A stretch of DNA of 64,000 nt from positions 1,135,290-1,199,289 of the forward strand of contig PTFA01000193.1 of NCBI GenBank assembly GCA_003342895.1, in the 5' to 3' direction. Every line of letters begins with the position of its first letter. The stretch's first letter is position 1. A model generated the notes under the pieces. The model saw only the letters and a program-made list of their open reading frames with translations. It was not told where the DNA came from and made no database searches. Source of the DNA: Casuarius casuarius (lineage: Eukaryota > Chordata > Aves > Casuariiformes > Casuariidae). The position numbers were made by a program, and so were the translations under genes. Below are positions 12,801 through 27,800 of the stretch, piece after piece.

Positions 12801-15800
12801 GTTCATCTGATACTGCTACTAGTTGCTGAAGATTGGCTCATTAAATCTTTCAGCACCGCATATCAGAGATCTTGTTTTAATCTAAAGCATGCACTAGAAA
12901 ATTAAGTTTTTAGTTATGGTGATCTGCTGACTACATGCCAGCAGCCTAATCGAGGACACTAATTTCTATGGTTATTGCACTGAATGCTTGTGCTACAGGA
13001 AAATACTACAATGCTGATCAAGTTAGGAGTTTAAATTTATTCAAAGATAAATTTAAGACTTCACCTGGTTTAACTCCATTAGCACAGTGGAATTAGTTGG
13101 GAGGTAAATCTGGCAGAGGCATCTCAACAGAATGCTTTACATCTTGTGGGTTTCTTTCTCTCACTTACCTGACTTTATTTTGGCTTCAAGCCATCTTTTG
13201 AGACAGTTCTTATGAACAAACTGCAGGCTTCCCACACAGCCACATGGCTCTAGCAGTGGATTTGTAGAAGAACCTCCAGCAATCTGACATATACGACACT
13301 GATCTCCTTCCTCTCCTGAGTCTTCTGTCAGGAGACTATTAAGACATAACAGAAGAAAGCAAAACCTTCTCTCAGCAAAGTCTACAGTCAAATAAAGGAC
13401 AGTATCTTTGCACTAATGTTCTAGGATTTGGAGAGATTTTGCTAAGGACTTTTCTGCATGATGGTGACCTGAAAGTATAATATGCAACTGTCTGAGATTA
13501 ATGTGTTTCTTAAAGCTGATAATTGTGCAAAGGAAAAACCTTATAGTCTCTAAATCCCCTCTACGCTTTTGTGTAACCAACATCTGACAATATGTTGTTG
13601 AGAATTACACAGCCACTGTTCTTTGAGAAGAACTGGGGTGTTTAAATACTGCCTTTGATGCATATGAGGAATATGCTTCTGCTGAATACTCCTCTCCTGA
13701 AGTTGTGCTGGTATTGCATGCATTTTAAAAATTTGTCCCAAGTGGCTTGCTTTCTAGAAACCTTTCTAGATCTGTGGTGGTGCAGAGAGTTCATTTCTTG
13801 GTTAAGAGTGATATTTTAATCAAGTAGGAAAAAACTATATAACAAACCATTTTAAAGACTTTCTAATGATGAATGAAAGCAAGCAAACTACTTACTGATT
13901 GTAATTTAACACTTTTTGCATGAAATCCGATGTCTAAATTGGGTTTCTCTTTAGCAACTAGAATTCTAAACAGGAGAGAGTCAGCCTTGGATTTAACTCT
14001 AGATTAACTAATTTGGTTTAAAAGAAAATCTGAGTACAAAAAAAAAATCAAACTTATCATTCTCCCTTCTTAATGTATTTAAACCCTAACCACGTGGAGC
14101 TTCATCTGAGTCCTTAATTTTGACCACTGACTAATAGCCTTCCATGCTACATGCATGATTAAAAAAAAAAAAAAAAAAAAAATCTAAATCAGAAAAACAG
14201 ACTCGACAAGCTTCCCCCCTCTTTTCCATCCCCTTCTAGCTGTGTTTTGATTTGCTCAAATGTTTTGTGTTGGGAAGGAAGGGAAAGGCTTTTGGCTGAC
14301 AGGCTGGAGACCTGTGCAGATGAGTATTTACCACCTTTTAGTGCAAAGCTGGAAAAACCTGTAGCTGTCCGTTTCATTCTAAATGTTAACTCCACATGCA
14401 GCGTGGCACCTAGTTCTGACTTTCCTTAATTTAAAAAAAAGTTTCAATCTGAAACTTCTATCTGGCTGACTGCGACGTTCCCTGGGATAAGTGACAAACT
14501 TCAAAATAGAGACAGTTGGTTTATTTCTAAGGAAGCTGACAACAGAAATGTTTTTCTTGATAACATCTCTGAATCTAATTGTTTAAGCAGTTTCTTGAGA
14601 CAGAGCGAGCAGCTTGTTGATTACAATGAGCAGCAGGGAAACCTATTGCTCCTTCATTCTGCCTTTATTTGAAAGTCTCTGCAGTCAAAGAAATTACTCT
14701 ATTTAGACCACAGAGACCAAGCAAACACTTGAAAATAACTTTGACAAACAAAGCTGTGCCTCTTAAAACTTGAACTTTTGATTGTGGATGAAATACATAA
14801 GAAGCTGAGCTTAAAAGGGCTTAGCGCTTGTTAAACAGGATCTATCCCAAAGCAAGCCCTAAAGAGGAACAAAGTGGCAAGTTTTATGACCATCTCTCAC
14901 TACCATGTATACCAGTGCTGAAAGAGCATGCTGCAGATTGTGGTGGACTCTGTCACATTGAGGAATCTATTTTTTGCCTCTAACTCGGTAACAATAAAAC
15001 CACAAATCTCCCTCATGTAACTGCCCAAGAAGCTTCAGCAATATTTCCTAATGTTCTTCAGGAATAAAGCAAGCGTGTGTGCGTGATTTGTAGAAGTTTT
15101 GAGGCAAATGCCATCTTCTCATTCAGTATTTCTCAGTGTTGCCAACAGAATGATACCTGTAATCGCTTTAATATTGGCATGCCCCATTTACTAAAAGTCA
15201 TGGCTGTCATGAATGATAAAGACTGAAATATAGCTGGAAGAACTATGAACGTTTTTGTTTCCAACTGTATAGAGAACTTGAAAGATGAATTCATGCTCTA
15301 GCTGCCATTGGTTTATATATGTTAGTGTTTGCACATATATTTAATATATTCCTCACCTTTCCTGTAGTTGTTTAAGTTTCTCCTGATCTGCCTGTGGCTT
15401 CTTCACTTTCTTTGAGCTCACTGACTGGGGGACTGTTGTGTTGCTCATGCTGCTACTTAGATTTTGTAAGGCGAATTCTGCCAGCAAAGCAAATGGCAAC
15501 GGATCATGCAAAGCAGAAGCTGCCTGGAGATCTGGAGTGAACCTTGTCTGAAACAACGATGGACTGGAAGAATCTAGAGATAAAGAACTAAGTGAATTCT
15601 GTAAGCTCTCCCTGTTGCGCGAGGCACCACTGGGAAATGAAGTGTTAAAACTGTTACCGGTACTGTCTTCCAGTAAGCTGTTGTCTTCAGGTATACTGCA
15701 AAGAGGCATTGAAAAATCAAAGCTTGCTGGAGTAAAAAAAGAGTCCCTATTGCGTAGAAGAGACAAGGGTGTATGCATACCGAATTTCAAACTACCATCC

Positions 15801-18800
15801 AAATTCAGTGTTTGTGAAGAAACTGGTGCTGAGCTCCTATTTGTTGAGGACTTGGGTCTCTGTGCAAACCAAGTGAAGGATCCTCGACCGTTGAATGCAG
15901 AATGTGGTGAAGGCATGGGAACTGTGGACGTGGATGAACTATCAGAGCCGCCGTAACGGTTCTGATTGTGTTCATCAGAACGCTGTTCTTTGTAATAATT
16001 GTGGGCACTAGCCCTATCTGTGGAACTAGCATTACTGTGCCTCTTTGGAATAGAGGAATTAGCTGGTCTGCTTTCCAGTTCAGAATGATCTGCATCTTCT
16101 ATGTAAATGCCATCTGCAGCGTACAACTTGTCACTGTCCCTAGATTTTCTCTGCTGTGGTTCAGCAGCACTGACTGTCAATTTTTTCTTTCTTAAAAGCC
16201 AATGGGAAGATCTCCCCCACCTTGATGAAGTAGTCTTAGTGTTTGCACCTTCTTCCAAGCTATGTCGTTCACCTTGTGTTAAGGATATTTCACTAGATCT
16301 GTGGCTCTGACCCAGAGCACTAGGAAAAAAGTGGCTAACATTCAGAGAAAGACTTTCTCTCTCTAACTGACTGGCATCTTTAGTTTCTTCCACTTCTTCA
16401 TGAGAATCTTTCACGTTTAAGTGCTGGATAAAACAAAATTTTTTCCCTCTGGGCCTAAAAGAGGCTCTTTTATGCTGCAGAAGTGATAAACCACTCAGTT
16501 TGCTTGCTGTAGAGGAACCACTAGTTTCTTGGAAGGTATATGTGGATGGCTGAGCTTGTGCCTGTGCAAGGACACTTCCTATTTTGTGTTTTTTCTCAAG
16601 CCCCCTGTGATCTAGATTGAGCTCAGAGGACTGTGTTAAACTCCTCCTTCCTTGAGATCTCTCCCTGTTCTCAAATGCAGTTTCACTTGATGGTCCCGCA
16701 CAGTCCTGTAGAGCTCCAAGATCTGTGTTCAAAATAAAAACACCTGTCAAAAGACCATTTTACTTTTCCATCCAGTGTTTAGCACAGGTTTGGAGTGAAT
16801 TACAAATATTATTCTGGTACTGATGTTATGGCACAGTCATAGGTAAGTCTAGTTCTAGTACGCTCCTTGTTAACAAACTGAATTTATTCATGAACTTCTC
16901 TAGAATGCAGACAAAGTCAATATTGCTCGTCTGGTAGGGCATGTGCAGGAGCATGTGAAGAAAGCTAATAAATACTATTAAATGATGCACTGGCACCAAG
17001 GAAGGCCAATTAATACTTACCTTCTTTCTGGAATGTGTTCTGACCCACCCAGTCCTTGCTTTGTTGAATGTGCAGTTTCAGAAACTACCTCTACGTGAGC
17101 AACAGAAAATGCATTGCCCACTTGTGTTAAGGGTTTGTTTGTTTCGGAATGTAAGAGATGGGATTTTAAATGTTAAGAATTTTATCGCAGTTGCTTATTA
17201 TGCAGTAATGTAAACTTTTAGTGAGCACTTTAATCTGTCCCAGTTTGAATGTGAAGCTGAGTTGATTTTTACTAAGTACTCTGGGGAGGCCTGCTGTTTG
17301 TTAGAATCCTCAAGGGCACCTTGCAAAAGAACTGTGTTAACATTTATACACAAAACCATATGTTATGACAACAAACAAAAGTTTTAAAGATTCTAATTAT
17401 TATCTTACAAAGCATGTCACATAAATCATTGGGAAACTTGACAAGTCTCATGAGACAACTGGGAGTCCTGTCTTTGTTTAGTGCAAGAATGTAAGTTGGC
17501 TGGCTATAAATCTGAGAATTGTTTCCATTCTTCAGCACCATGTGAAGCCTGAGAAGGTACTCATAGCTCAAAATAGATAAAAGAGTAGGAAAGAGGCATC
17601 AGTTGACCCTTACCAAATAAAAAAAGTTCTGAAAAGGCCATTACTAACCCATATGAATGGAAGTGCTCAAACACAAATTAAGACAGGCCCTCTCAACTCT
17701 CAACAACAGTAATTTAGGCGAAGCACTTTGCTTGATGTAACTTAGCTTCTGAAAGGTGAATCAGCTCACACAACTCTTTCCCATAGCAGTTAGACTGATT
17801 TTTGTCAGCTGATGTTTGTGCAAGGATGTAAGGATAGAAGCAAAGCTCTAGCTGCAAGTTGAGCTAACATGTAAGGAAGACATTGGTAAAACCTATCCAC
17901 ATATGCTTCATGGAAGATCACTGATTTACCACATCAGTAATCAACAAGTGATAGGCAGCCTTCCTTCTGGTGTCCCCTAGCAGGGTTGCCTCATGCTGTA
18001 CAATCTTTAAACCTTTTCTCCTTCTCTTTCTCTCCTTCAGAACAACGCATTTAGTCTCTAGATAGCAATCCGAGAGTTCCTGGAGTCAGTGAAAGGGGTA
18101 ACTCCAAGATGGTAACATCAAAGAAAAAAAAATGTCTAAATGTCTTATTTTTCCACAGTTGCCTCTTTGCCCATGGCCCCGGCAGAGACAGAACTGTCCT
18201 AGCCTCAAACAAATTCTGAATGGAAAGTATAATCAGTAGTCAGGACTCTCATGTGGGAGATAAGATACTGGATTCAGTTTTTTAGCTCTGCTAAAATTTA
18301 CCCCATACAAATCACTTGCTGTGCCTTAGCTTCTCACTGAGATGCAAATACTCCACCCCACAGGAATGCTGTAAAGATAAACTCATTCAAATGGTGGAGG
18401 GTAGTCAGAAACAAATGGGGGGTAAGGGGGGGGAGCAAATAAGTACTTAAAATAATTGGGCAAGCATGCCTGCGTGCATGTTAAGGATGTCAGGGATAAA
18501 TAAAGCATGAAGATAAAAGATGCTAGGAATGTGATGGGGAAGTGAGAGGCTATGTTCCTAGTCTAATGCAGTATGAAGAGAGCAGATAGGAAGGCCACTG
18601 GGATAGGAGGGGCTTTGGGATAAACTTTCCTTTGAATTGCATGTTGTTGATGAACTGAAGGCAAGTTTGGGTTTTCTCCCTACAGCTAAAACAAGTTACA
18701 TACATAAAGATATGACATGTGAGCCCATAGTTGTATTTGATTTTGCTTTAGTTATAAGCACTGAACTCACTCTTTCTCTTCCTCTCTCTCCCTGGCTGGA

Positions 18801-21800
18801 AGGGCAGGGGGAGAAAAAAGACTGGTTCTATGCTGCAAATGACTGCCTGACTAAATCAAGGCAGCCCTTTACTCAGGAGACTCCTTATTGATTTAAGTGA
18901 AGCTTTGAATGGAAACAAAATTCTGTCCTTACACGGTTACAAGATCAGGGCACTTATTAATTTTGACTATACTTTTTCCCCAAATACCTGAGGCCTATTT
19001 TCTGTTCTAAATTAAACTGGAGACATGAAATAATGCTGATGTAAGTGGAATTACCTCAGACTTACATGAATGCAAAGTGGATGGATTTATCCTTGATTTA
19101 AAAATACTTATTTTGATGAATGATGTGGAATGCAAATATGCAGTAAGTCAAAACTGGCAAAGGACCTATTCTATTTCCTCTCTAAAACTTAGCAAAACTG
19201 TCTTGTATATTCAAGGGCATTCTTGATTGTGTAGAGAGCCCTGAGTGTAATTATCCCCATCAAGAACAATATCAAAATAGTTTTCTGTTTATGTAAGCTA
19301 TTTCTACAATGATATGAAACTGCAAAGACGGTCATTCCTGCAAAACTATTTCTCTGTATGGGCCTGGTTTTTGTCTTAGAGATGCAGTTGCATTCCCATA
19401 ATCTCCCTGAAGAAGAGAAACTATCCATCTGCTATGATATTTAGTGAAGAATCTTTGTTGTATAAATATTTTGAGCTTTGTGCTTAGAAATGGAGTATCA
19501 CTTTAAAAAGCAACTTGCTGGCATACATACTAACTGACTTCACTGAAACAATAAACTGATTAGCTAATCCTGGCAAACTTTATATTGTATTCTGAGAATT
19601 TACTCATACACATTGTTAGGCTGGAACTTGCTTAACGGCTGCTATTTAAATTATGGAGGATTTACTTGCTGTTTTGATAAAACTAACTGTGATAAGAAGT
19701 AAAAGCAACTTTCCTTTTTTTGTATTTTAAACCCAAATAATTCATTTTAAATTACCTTTCTTATCTCAAGCAATTACTAAGTTGCACGTAATATGGACTT
19801 GATACTGTTCTTATTAAAGCCTAGTGAACATGACTGCAAAACTTTGCCTGCACCCTGTAGAAATAAGGCAATGAGAACCTGTTCTTTATCTCTGGCCTTT
19901 GGTCCCATGTTTCACAATTAACTAAATGACATGTCCATGTATTCTGTGACTTTCTTATTCTAAAACTTCAGTTGTTCTGAGTGATGCCTCTAAACAATTT
20001 CACGCAATTCACTAAGACAAAGTTTAGATGGGAATTACACCTCTAACGATAAACTTTCCACTGTTTGATAGTTTAAAAATGCAGGCATAAACTCTACTTT
20101 GAAACTATTGTGTTAATAAAAGAATCTTCTTATATGAAGAAAATAAAGCAAATGTGTGTTCACTGCAGTAGTATAATGATGAAACTACAAGGCATCCATC
20201 CAGCTTGCTATTTCTAATATCAGGGCAAAAGACTCAATTTCATGTATCCAGTACTCACCTGCAGTGACTTTATTTGGGTCAAGTACACCTTTCTCTGCTT
20301 TTTTAAAGCTTATGTTGGGTTTCAACTTCTGCTTGACGGATATCTTGTCTAAAATAGGAAATCTAAAGCCTCGTTTATTCCCAGAGGACTTGATGGCAGA
20401 TCTCTGTTCACTTCCAGAACATTCATTTGCAGAGGTCTAGAAAAGTAAAAGGTGCCTGAGCATCATCTACTCTGGGGAGGGGGGGAAACTGCAGTACACA
20501 TTAAGCAGTATATGAACAAATCTTTCAAAAAGCAGGGAGAAATGCACCTTCCATAAACAAAGTCCCTTTCTCCTCCTCTTTCCACTCTGATATCCCCTCT
20601 AGTTGCATAACATGTACCAAAGTCAGATATTTCCAGATAACATAGCATGTTCTTCAGTTTTTTAGCTTCCGTTTTATACAAAGCTCTTTCCCAGAGGATG
20701 GGAATCTTCACTACACAAATTGAGGCCTTCTGTTAAAAATTTTTATTTTATCTCACAGATAACTTGCTAGAGTAATATCACTATTGCAGGAATAAAACTG
20801 AAAGCAGTGTTTTGGCTGTGATTCTGTAATCTAAAAAAGTAAAGCTGTGGCATAAACAGATAGATGAGTGAATGCTTCCTGTTAATTTTATTAGATCTGG
20901 TAACTTGCAAGTCTACTTTGAACTCGTGACCTCTTGCATGTTAATGCCATCAGGGGAACTACAATGTAAGCCATTCAAACCAAGTCATGGTTGTTCAATT
21001 ACAAAACACTTCATATGTTCCTGTTCCACAAAACAATTCTGCCTTCTGTATTCCAGGGAACGGGCATGACCTCCGTCATTATGACGGTAGCATTTTTCAT
21101 TTATACGTATCCCTTTATCATTAACACTCCAAGATGAATTCCAGTCTTTAAAATTTCTTGTAAAGAGATAAAACATAGTAACTTCTTATGTCAAGGGATG
21201 TTCAAATAAGAATGCAAATACTGTGTACTCAAGAATGGAAAATTGTAATTTTCAAATTAACATGTCCCAATAATGCTTACGCAGTTTAGAGTAAGACTAT
21301 AACAAGCTGTTAGACAAAATACAATGTCATCCTTAAAGGAGCTACATTTAAAAAAAAAAAAAAAAAAAAAAAAAGCTATGTTAATTAAAGGTGAAATAAA
21401 TTTGCAAATCATGTAATAATTTTCAGGCACATCAAGCTTTCTATCCCAATCCAAGACAAACAAGTTCATGTAATTTGGCTTAATATCTTTGGATGCAAGG
21501 AAAAAGCTGAAAGAAATACCTTGTGTTTTCATGCAGGCTTATTGGTGGAGTTCTGTAAATACTTACTAGATCATGTTTGATTACACTTACCTGTTTGATA
21601 AGCATGACATTTATTTGCATCGCTCTAACGCAATACTTAAATCAATTTTCAGAAGTTTGTATATGGATAGTAAGCTAACATTCTCCAATATAAGCAAATT
21701 GATCTTATAAGAACCAAGTGCTATAGGGAACTCCTAAACCCTTTCTCTCTTACAGATTCAGAAAGTCCATGTGTGGCACTGGTAAATGGCTAGGTCTACA

Positions 21801-24800
21801 TTCACTGAGGGAGCATGGGTTCAAAAAAAACCTATGTATAAAGAAAAAAGACAGTTCTACTATTATATTTATCTGTGTGTGGGAAGAGAAACATTAAGAT
21901 GACTCAGATGCAGAGATCATGCCGATACCCTTAATTCTAAAGGCAGTAAAGGGTTCCTTTTTCATGTTCTTTCTGAGATCTTTAGTACAGTGAGTTGGAA
22001 TAGAACATGTAAGAGGAGGATTTGGGGGTTTTGTTTATATACACATAGAGACAGTCAAAGAACTGTAGCATGTACTGACATATACATTACTCACAACCTG
22101 GCAAATTCTGTATAAACGTAATCTTCCTTTTACATAGTATAAAGAAAAGATTGCTGAACCTTCTCTAGAAAGAAAGAAGGAAAACTTCTGTGGAGGGGGG
22201 CAAATGTCTAATAATAGAGCTAAAATGCTAGCACATTAGCTGAGATTAAAAGTAATAATCTGAGAGAAATATCTTGGGAAACATTGAGCCACAGTCAAAA
22301 TGGTGACAACTGTTAGACAGTCATTGAATGATAATCAATATTATTGTTAAATCTCCCTGAAGTACCCTTTCCCAAGATCTCTCTGAACTGATTCTGCCAA
22401 GTACCTTCCGGATTCTACTTGTTTTCTATAGTAACTTGCATATTTTAATGATGATTATTTCATTAAGCTCTATCACAATTGTACATTCAACGTGGTGCAT
22501 TATTTGTTGGTATTACAGCAACATTTCAATCAGAAGCAGAAAATATTTTGTCATCCAAATTAGCGAACTGTTTCTGGTTTGCATTCAGAAAATGTTGATA
22601 TGACACATCTTGCAAACCTCGCATTAGAAGTTTAAAGTGAAAAATACTGCAGTGAAAAGGAGCAAGAAGCCAGTATTGTTATGAAAGCAGAATCTAGGAG
22701 ACTAAATTTTATAAGCTATTTTAATTTTACAGAATTTCCATCTTACTCTCTCATTGACAGTTGGTAGATGAGGCCAATTTTCTTAATAATACTTAGATAA
22801 ATTACTATTTTCACTTCATTCTTGGAATACTTTTTTGAGTGAAGGAATATCATTTCGTTCACTAGTAACCATTTACTGGCAGGTAGCAGTGTGCCGCTGC
22901 AATGGAAGAGATGACCATCTAGTCCTATATCCTACAGGTCACCTACCACTCAAAGCACTGAGGTAGAAAGCTGAAGGGACTCGTTGAAAGGTATCGCTCT
23001 GGAGTGGCAGTAGAACCTAAATACAAAACAACCTTCCTGAAGTAAGTGGGATTTCTGCCACTGAGTTCATAAAGTCACTGCAGCCTAACTTTGTTTTTGT
23101 ATTATTCTTGCTGTGTGGTGTTGGTTTGGTTGGAGGGGTTTTTGTTTGTTTTTATTTGGAGGTTCTGTGGTCTAAATATTATACTTTAGAAAGATAGGTT
23201 ATCTTATTTACATACTTGGAAGGATGGTGTGTTTACCACACTGTTAAGAACTTGTTCAATGACTAACTGCCTATCATGAGAACTTTTTCTTCAAGTTTTA
23301 TTTCTCCTAACTTGAGCTTTCAACCACTGGATCTTACTCTGTGACAAATAAAATAGCACTCTAATACCAGATAGCTTCTCTTTACAGGGATACTCCATAA
23401 ACTGAAGTGCTAATCATATTAAGTCTGGTTTAAATGTGTTAGTACCAGAGTAGGTCTTTAGTATGCCCTCTCATAGCTTCATTCTACTATTTAAATATCC
23501 TAAAAAAAAAAAAATCCAGATGTTCACTGTTGCTTGCTACTCTGTTACGGGGCTGGAGGTCTCCAAAGTGTTAGATGCTATTTCAAAGCCTCAGACAATA
23601 CAGCTATATGTTTGAATGGTCAGTGAAGTGCAGTGCAATTTACTTTAGCATATGGTGCAAATAAGGAGCAGCATAGGAACAAAAAATTCCTAAGAGCTGC
23701 GTATGCTCAGTTGCTAGCTTGGGATGTAAACTTCAGCCAATACAGACAAATAATTGTTCTACAACCACAGATTAGAAAATAAGAAGAGCCACATTATTCA
23801 GTTTAAGATGATTAAGATTCTTTTCTCAAAGGCATTGTAATTTCCTTTCTTTCTACCCAGATATTTTTAATGTTTATTTAAGCTGAGACCATAAAGTGTG
23901 TATAATCATCTAATCTCACAGTCCATTTTAACATACTCAGTTCCACTGTTTTAATTCCATTTGGCTTTCAATCTGGGATAAAAATTATAAACACAGTATT
24001 TCAAAATGTAGAACTGAGACATCAAGATCAATCTTTGTGTTAGGAAGGGATTTATTTTGGTTTCAATTTCCCATTTAGGTAGAGGTCTTACACTGTTGGC
24101 AACAAACAGAGCAGAACAAAAACTAGAGGGAGCTGTTGTTCACAATTCTTTAAATCCCCATTATTGCTTATTCTAAAATAAATTAGAAAGTTCTTTTTTT
24201 CACAGGAAAAAATGTAGTGTCCAAAATGCCCAACAAAATCATAGTGGGGGAGGACAGAGAATTTAGGCAGAGGTATGGACCCCCTGGTCTAAGGGAAGCA
24301 TATGTATTACCCGTATCACGGAGAAAGGGAGGGAAGTGAATGTGAGGACAATTGAAAGAGTGAATTTTTATGGTTTGAATGTATAAATGGATAAATTTTC
24401 ACTCAGCAATGTACAAAATGGTCTCACTTCACTTTTGAAAGAACAGAATAAATGTTATGACAAATACTGTACACTGAAAATAAAAAAAAAAAGTAAAGCT
24501 TTGCTTAGTAAAGAAATGATAAACCAGTAGATAGCTCCGCTCATTTCCAGGCTACTGAATTAACTCAATAACTAGAAGAAAGCTCATTAAATAAACAAAA
24601 ATGTTTCTTCTGGAAATAAATATAAATAATGCAAGCAACCCAAATCTTCACCAAACAGTTTCAATGTCAGATAAATTGCAGTATCTTTAGGGTAAACTTT
24701 CTTTCATTGAAAAGCTGCATGAATGTAAAATAACTATCATGTACTACAATACATGAAATATGTAGAAGCCAAGTATATATGTCGGCACAAAAATCCTCTG

Positions 24801-27800
24801 GTATATTGAAATAAAATGTCCACGTATTTGAGGGGTTATCTGGCACAACTCTTGCGAAATTCACCAACCATCAGATCACTTTGGACTGCTATCTTCCATT
24901 TTTTCTTTTACTTGCATTAGAACGCTTCCTTCACAGATCTACTCCATATAATTAAGCAAAAATAGCATATGCAAATGTTTCTTTAATTTTTACTTGAGAA
25001 TCCAGCTTCACTGATGCAAAATAGCCTTTATAGTGATTAGTGGTCTTATTATGAAAGTTATATTAAAATTATAAATTTATAATCTTTGAATATTTGCATG
25101 TTAAATATCAATAACTTTTTAAATTTTTTTCAGCATGTAAACAGAATAACAAAATTGCTATGCATCCCTTCCTTGTCTGCAGTGTGCACAGGCTGGAAAA
25201 GATATTTCCAGCCAAGCTACTCAAACAGATGATTGGTGTCCACTGAATAATTTGTTTTGTGAATGGTGTTTTCCTCTGTGCTATTCTGTGCTAAACACAG
25301 TTGGATGGCCTTAATCTGTCCGGCACCTGAATGAATGTCAGGAACACCACTTTACTTGGGAACCACCCAAATCAACTTAAACACAAAATAAGGGACTCAG
25401 CAGCAGCAAGAAAAGTTTTTCTAGACAATCACTTGTCTCAAGTTCACTTTTGTAATTGACTGCCACTAAAAGAAACTCAGCCTCAGGGACTTGTATCACC
25501 CTGCAGTTAGACAAAAACTTTAAAAAATAAAAACAAAACAAAAAAGACCCTAAAGCCTATCAAAGGCAATTTACAGGAGTGATTCAGATGGCAGAGGGTA
25601 AATATGCAGTAGCACTTTAGTTCGCATTAGGATTTGTACTTTTGAAGGAACTCAATAGTCTTCATTCACTGTGGAGTAGTCGGGAAGAGCACAAACTAAA
25701 ATTCCTTTCAGATGAAAGTTAACTGGCAGATATGTTCCAGGTGACCAGATGAGCACTACTCTGAAGTAAAAGCTCCTAAAATGCATACAGCGTGGATGTC
25801 AAGTCCTTGACATCAACTCTTCTACTCTGTAAATCCACTCTCATTGAGCTGCGTTACTGCCCGATGAAGATGTAAGCCACAGGGACCCAGAGACCAGTCT
25901 AAGATGGTATAATGAACTTCCGGCTGGCTACTGCCCACGACAGACCTTTGGCTGACTTTCTGACCAACACTAAGATGCACTTTTTTAACTTGGTCTTCTC
26001 TGCTATGTACCTATATTGCTATAGGGTTGGGGGGGGGGGTGGCAAAATCAAAACATTGCAGTACATAATTCTTTCACTGGAAATATGATGAAAGAAAACA
26101 TGAGTCAGAAATGGTAATTATTTTGTTCACGTAATACACTGAGGAGGGCAGTATAATAACCAAAATAGAAGTGAGGTGGGTCAGGGAGCAGTGTATTCAA
26201 ATTACTATCAGAAATATACATCAAAAACCTAACACAACTATTACAAAAGCATTGTCACTTACAAGAGAAAGTGTATGGGAGAGGCAAGCACACCCAGCCA
26301 AAGTATTCACCAATTGCATGTTTGAATGTTTGCTAAGTTCAAGGAAGACTGCTTTGCTTTGTAGAGTAGGGAAGCCTGAATCCAGCCAAATCAAAGTCAT
26401 ATCATCTGCATTTGCCAACAGTGAGCACATTAGGGAATGACTCTGACCTAAATGTAATGACCTCATTTGAAAATGCTCAACCAAGTAAGAGAAATAATGC
26501 TTACTCTATAGACTTAGTTTCACATTGGTAGAAGGCACAGAACTTTTCCACATTCAACAGTTCATACCCTTAAGCCCTCTCCTGGAACTGTGTCCGCACT
26601 TCCTACTGTAACACAGGAAGGCATGGAGGCAACATGCCATCTTTTTACTAAATAGTTTAGGAGTTAGATAGCTCACTCAGGATGTAGGAGAGCTGAGTTT
26701 ATTTCCCCTCTGTATGAATGCTTTAGTCACTAAGTTATTGCCTCTAGAGGGGGGGTGTTTCCAAGTTTACCCTTGTAGCATTTAGTTAGTGGTCTAACTT
26801 GGTTAGAACCAAGTTTTTTCCAATTTAATGGAAACACTTCAAATCTGATCTACAGTCTTCAAGAAATGCTAACTCTTGCAACCTTTACTTACTTGCAAAA
26901 TGCCTTCCGACAGAAATTGTGTACTCAGTACCAGTGTGCTGTTTTTAACAAAAGCCCTTCTACTGCTTGCTTTTCCCTCCCCTTTAGGCGTTTAAATTAT
27001 TGACAGTGAGATAGCAGCTGCAAACAGATACTTTTGTTTCAGTATAGCAATATTATATTCTAGCAATCTTTCTGGATGTTTCCTTTATTACTTTAGGTTT
27101 CCCATTTTAGTTAGTCTAAAAATCTACTAAAATGTGACAAGTCAATGAAGTAACTATATAAGTGGCTTTGCAGCATTCTAAATTTATTTTCAGTGATTCC
27201 ATATGAAACTGCCCCAATCTGCAAATCAACAGATGATTTAACTGCCATCTTTACAAATTTCATCTTGGCTCCAAGATTCATAATGTGATCTCTCTGCCTC
27301 TTACATAATTACCAGTAATAAAGACTAGCATTCAGAATTTAGCTGAGAATTATTCTGATGATGCATGAAGCAGAAGAGGCTCCAGATGCTCTCTTGAATA
27401 GCTGTCGTTGCTTAGTAAGCAATTAGGAGTAGTCACAGTCTTTTACTGTATTTAAACAGCAAGTGGGCTACTGGGGCCTAGTCCTTATAAAAACTCCTAA
27501 GTGTTACTGAAATGTAAGGCTAGGAGTAGAAAATACACTTGTGATAGTGCAGTAAGCAGATGAGACTTACAGATACAGCTGAAATACATGTATTAAAGTA
27601 TGAACATATGATTAAGCCCTGTGTAAAATCAGTTCTGTGCAGAACAAAGATGCTGATGAAAATATTGATGCATGACTTTTTTAACTAATGCTATAGGATG
27701 ATAAATGTTTCATTATTTAGAAATAGACATTTTAGAAGAACTACTCTCAGCTGTTAACATACCCAAGTGAATATAACTTTCAGCACACACTGTGACCATC

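Noticed and set aside
13169..13335. Assignment of the finger gene to MARCHF7
   Set aside because: The residues around the finger ([20 protein letters not shown]) and the N-terminal exon match MARCHF10 rather than MARCHF7.
15615..16310. Open frames of 67-113 codons on the plus strand opposite the large MARCHF10 exon
   Set aside because: They are shadows of the 1366-bp coding exon on the minus strand.
21340..21380. Processed retrogene or SINE tail at the 25-A run
   Set aside because: No element body or target-site duplication is visible beside it.
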